The position numbers were made by a program, and so were the translations under genes. A stretch of DNA of 6,835 nt. It comes from Neisseriaceae bacterium HSC-16F19 (GTDB lineage: Bacteria; Pseudomonadota; Gammaproteobacteria; Burkholderiales; Neisseriaceae). The stretch's first letter is position 1; each line of letters starts with the position of its first letter. The stretch is from assembly GCF_024171525.1 (NCBI RefSeq), contig NZ_JALJZY010000040.1, forward strand, positions 1 through 6,835, read 5' to 3'. The notes beneath the pieces were generated by a model, which was not told the origin of the DNA, made no database searches, and saw only the letters and a program-made list of their open reading frames with translations. Below are positions 4,810 through 6,835 of the stretch, piece after piece.

Positions 4810-6561
4810 ATGGAAAAATGGCAAATCGAGCTGCACGGCACGCCTTTGTGGCTGTTGCAGGCTTTCGGCATTGTAGTGCTGGGCATCGCCCTCGCGGTGG
4901 GCCTGTTGTCTTTTACCCGCTTCGGCCGCCAGTTCTGGCAGATGACCCGCCCCTGCCTGAGCCGCCGCACCGTGTTTTGGCTGGTGCTGCTGCTCACCAT
5001 GATGCTGTTGCTGCTGCTCACCGAAGTGCGCCTCAATGTGCTCAACACCTTTTTCTACAACGGCCTCTATTCGGCGCTGCAAAAAGGCGATGCTTCCGCG
5101 TTTTGGTTTTTCGCCCTGATTAATGCCGCCGTGGTCGGCCTGCGCACCCTTAACGATGTGGTCAACGAATACCTCGACCGCAGCCTGGCGATTAAATGGT
5201 CGGAAAAACTCAACCGCGTGCTGGTGGACGGCTGGCTGGCCGACAAAGCCTATTACCGCCTGCAAACACAGCAACAGCGCCCCGACAATATCGACCAGCG
5301 TATCCAGCAGGACGCGCAGGACTTTATCAGCACCACCATCACCTTTATCCGCGGCATGATCGATTCCGTGGTCTCGGCGGTGGAATTCACCGTGGTGCTG
5401 TGGGGCTTGTCCGGCATCCTCTATCTTTTGGGCATGGAAATCCCGCGCGGCATGGTGTTTTTTGTGTTTATGTTTGTGCTGGTCTCCACCCTGCTGGCCA
5501 TGTGGATAGGCCGCCCGCTGATCCGCATGAATTTCGACAACGAACGCTACAACGGCAATTACCGCTACTCGCTGATCCGCGTGCGCGACCACGCCGAGAG
5601 CATTGCTTTTTACGGCGGCGAGCACATCGAGCGCCAAAACCTCAACCGTCATTTCGCCGACATCATCCGCAACCGCTGGCGCATTGCCCGCCAAAGCGTG
5701 GCGCTTAACGGCTTTAATTCCTTTTTAACCCAGGGTGTGCAGCTGTTGCCGCTGATGTTGCAGGCGCCGCGTTTTTTCGCCGGGCAGGCCACCATAGGCG
5801 ATATGCACCAAACCGTACAAGCCTTTAACCGCCTGCAACGCGCCTTGTCTTTCTTCCGCAATTTTTACGAAGAATTCACCGCCTACCGCGCCCGCCTGGA
5901 GCGTTTGAGCGGCTTTCTCGACAGCCTGCCCGCGCCCGAACAGCAAAACCGCCCGGACATCGGCCACAGCGACGACCTCAGCCTCAACGGTGTGGCACTG
6001 TACCGCCGTGACGGCACGCCGCTGCTGGAAAACGTCAGCCTGCATGCGGGCGTTGGGGATGCGGTGCTGATCAAAGGCCCCAGCGGCTGCGGCAAAACCT
6101 CTTTGCTGCGCGCCCTGGCCGGGCTGTGGCCGTTTGGCAGCCGCGGCCGCATCCGCCGCCCCGAACACCGCCACATTCTGTTTGTGCCGCAACGCCCCTA
6201 TGTGCCGCAAGGGCGGCTGCGCGATGCCATCGCCTACCCCGATATCGACCCGCAGCATCCGCAGCTGGAAGCCACCCTGCGCCACTGCCGCCTCGATTAT
6301 CTGCTGCCCAAGCTGGACGACGAAGACGATTGGCAGCACCGTTTGTCGCCGGGCGAATTGCAGCGCATCGCCTTTGTGCGCATTTTCCTCAGCCGCCCGC
6401 AGGTGATTCTGATGGACGAAGCCACCGCCGCGCTGGACGAAGACACCGAAGCCGCGCTTTACCGGCGCGTGCGCGAGGAGTTGCCGCACAGCATTATCGT
6501 CAGCATCGGCCACCGCGGGACATTGGCGGCTTTTCATAATCAGATGGTCACGGTGGCTTAG
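4810..6561 (+). CDS. One-piece ABC transporter (membrane domain plus ATPase), YddA/SbmA-like
   Basis: Encodes a 583-residue inner-membrane half-transporter expected to work as a homodimer. The N-terminal membrane domain has about six helices (near 14-35, 55-72, 97-113, 184-207, 213-233 and 302-323). It carries the family wording KAYYRLQ and PDNIDQRIQQDAQDF (145-173), seen in the SbmA/BacA, YddA and peroxisomal ABCD group. The C-terminal ATPase is complete: Walker A GPSGCGKT (423-430), Q-loop PQRPYVP (460-466), signature LSPGELQR (512-519, in place of LSGGQ), Walker B VILMDEATAALD (532-543) and H-loop His568. I chose ATG 4810 with GGAA 12 bases upstream; in-frame TTG 4792 would add six residues but has no ribosome site. 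Gene order suggests joint expression with the receptor upstream. The substrate and even direction are not evident; related proteins include vitamin B12 and peptide importers. Family call is firm, function open. Confidence 0.9.
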   Translation: MEKWQIELHGTPLWLLQAFGIVVLGIALAVGLLSFTRFGRQFWQMTRPCLSRRTVFWLVLLLTMMLLLLLTEVRLNVLNTFFYNGLYSALQKGDASAFWFFALINAAVVGLRTLNDVVNEYLDRSLAIKWSEKLNRVLVDGWLADKAYYRLQTQQQRPDNIDQRIQQDAQDFISTTITFIRGMIDSVVSAVEFTVVLWGLSGILYLLGMEIPRGMVFFVFMFVLVSTLLAMWIGRPLIRMNFDNERYNGNYRYSLIRVRDHAESIAFYGGEHIERQNLNRHFADIIRNRWRIARQSVALNGFNSFLTQGVQLLPLMLQAPRFFAGQATIGDMHQTVQAFNRLQRALSFFRNFYEEFTAYRARLERLSGFLDSLPAPEQQNRPDIGHSDDLSLNGVALYRRDGTPLLENVSLHAGVGDAVLIKGPSGCGKTSLLRALAGLWPFGSRGRIRRPEHRHILFVPQRPYVPQGRLRDAIAYPDIDPQHPQLEATLRHCRLDYLLPKLDDEDDWQHRLSPGELQRIAFVRIFLSRPQVILMDEATAALDEDTEAALYRRVREELPHSIIVSIGHRGTLAAFHNQMVTVA

Positions 6562-6570
6562 CCGCTTTTT
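6552..6570 (+). terminator. Weak terminator-like hairpin over the ABC stop codon
   Basis: GGC (6555-6557) pairs with GCC (6561-6563) around TTA, extended by G-C and G-T pairs to about six base pairs, and is followed directly by TTTTT (6566-6570). Shape and T-run fit an intrinsic terminator, but the stem is short, contains wobbles and overlaps the stop codon. The uptake sequence at 6588-6599 follows without an opposing partner nearby. Confidence 0.3.
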
Positions 6571-6587
6571 GCCGGGTTTAAGATGTT

Positions 6588-6599
6588 TTCAGGCAGCCT
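6588..6599. repeat. DNA uptake sequence (reverse orientation)
   Basis: An exact single TTCAGGCAGCCT lies 27 bp after the ABC stop codon, with no close opposing partner. It fits the habit of these elements of sitting just behind genes. Confidence 0.85.
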
Positions 6600-6653
6600 A
6601 AAACCTTAGCTGCCGTCATTCCCGCGAACGCACACTACTGTCCGGGGAAAACT

Positions 6654-6665
6654 TTCAGGTAGCCT
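6654..6665. repeat. Variant DNA uptake sequence, Eikenella-type spelling
   Basis: TTCAGGTAGCCT, the reverse complement of AGGCTACCTGAA, differs from the other ten copies at one base. As I recall, this is the Eikenella dialect of the uptake sequence. It may be a point mutation of the local dialect or a trace of imported DNA. Confidence 0.7.
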
Positions 6666-6720
6666 TTAAAGGCTTATCCGGCTTTATTTTCAAGGCCCAG
6701 AGCTTGTTTTGGACTCGAAA

Positions 6721-6732
6721 AGGCTGCCTGAA
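6721..6732. repeat. DNA uptake sequence (forward orientation)
   Basis: An exact AGGCTGCCTGAA lies in the gene-free right end of the window. From here to 6835 I see no convincing gene, RNA gene or clear promoter, only a 14-codon frame discussed as a finding. Confidence 0.85.
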
Positions 6733-6835
6733 ACGATAATGGCGGTGCAACATAAACATCATTTACATTTTAACCTAAGGACATGGTTTACATCTTTGCA
6801 TACAAATTCAAGTCCCGGGTTGGTTAATTTTGCGC

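Noticed and set aside
4699..5694. 331-codon open frame on the minus strand
   Set aside because: Antisense to the ABC membrane domain. The product is His/Gln/Ala-rich and low in complexity, with no ribosome site or domain.
5725..6537. 270-codon open frame on the minus strand
   Set aside because: Antisense to the ABC ATPase domain, whose Walker A, signature, Walker B and H-loop are complete on the plus strand.
6801..6835. tRNA-like T-arm (TTCAAGTCCC)
   Set aside because: The flanking bases do not form a T stem, and no acceptor, D or anticodon arm can be drawn around it.

Overview
The window reads as chromosomal DNA of a Neisseriaceae bacterium. The main evidence is the repeated 12-mer AGGCTGCCTGAA / TTCAGGCAGCCT, which I recall as the Simonsiella-type ('AG-simDUS') dialect of the Neisseriaceae DNA uptake sequence. 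I count ten exact copies, all intergenic, plus one copy of the Eikenella-type spelling (AGGCTACCTGAA) and one degenerate copy. The genes look GC-rich by eye. The species cannot be fixed from this sequence.

Layout. Positions 1-110 hold the promoter and antitermination leader of what should be a ribosomal RNA operon, transcribed leftward out of the window: TTGACC - 17 bp - TATAGT, a short hairpin, then a perfect boxA TGCTCTTTAACA. No rRNA gene is inside the window. Positions 111-590 have no gene and are packed with small palindromes: uptake-sequence pairs, REP-like hairpins and a 20-bp tandem duplication. Positions 591-1916 (minus) encode a complete DEAD-box RNA helicase of RhlE type. Positions 1917-2457 form a divergent control region. 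It carries a clear sigma70-type promoter for the helicase with an implied leader of about 290 nt, and an AT-rich Fur-box-like site with nested inverted repeats before the next gene. Positions 2458-4689 (plus) encode a complete TonB-dependent outer-membrane receptor of the siderophore class. A 120-bp gap with one REP-like hairpin and one uptake-sequence hairpin follows. Positions 4810-6561 (plus) encode a one-piece ABC transporter (membrane domain plus ATPase) of the YddA/SbmA-like group. Positions 6562-6835 have no convincing gene.

How the genes may work together. The receptor and the ABC protein are in the same order and orientation with no obvious promoter between them. They may form an iron-regulated uptake pair: the receptor moves a metal chelate across the outer membrane using TonB energy, and the ABC protein moves it or a related compound across the inner membrane. 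The pairing is inference. No periplasmic binding protein, TonB/ExbBD or siderophore synthesis gene is in the window. The helicase and the rRNA operon are housekeeping neighbours on the opposite strand. No clearly new system is visible. The best leads are the helicase leader with its alternative pairings, the nested dyads at the receptor promoter, and the receptor / exporter-fold ABC pairing.
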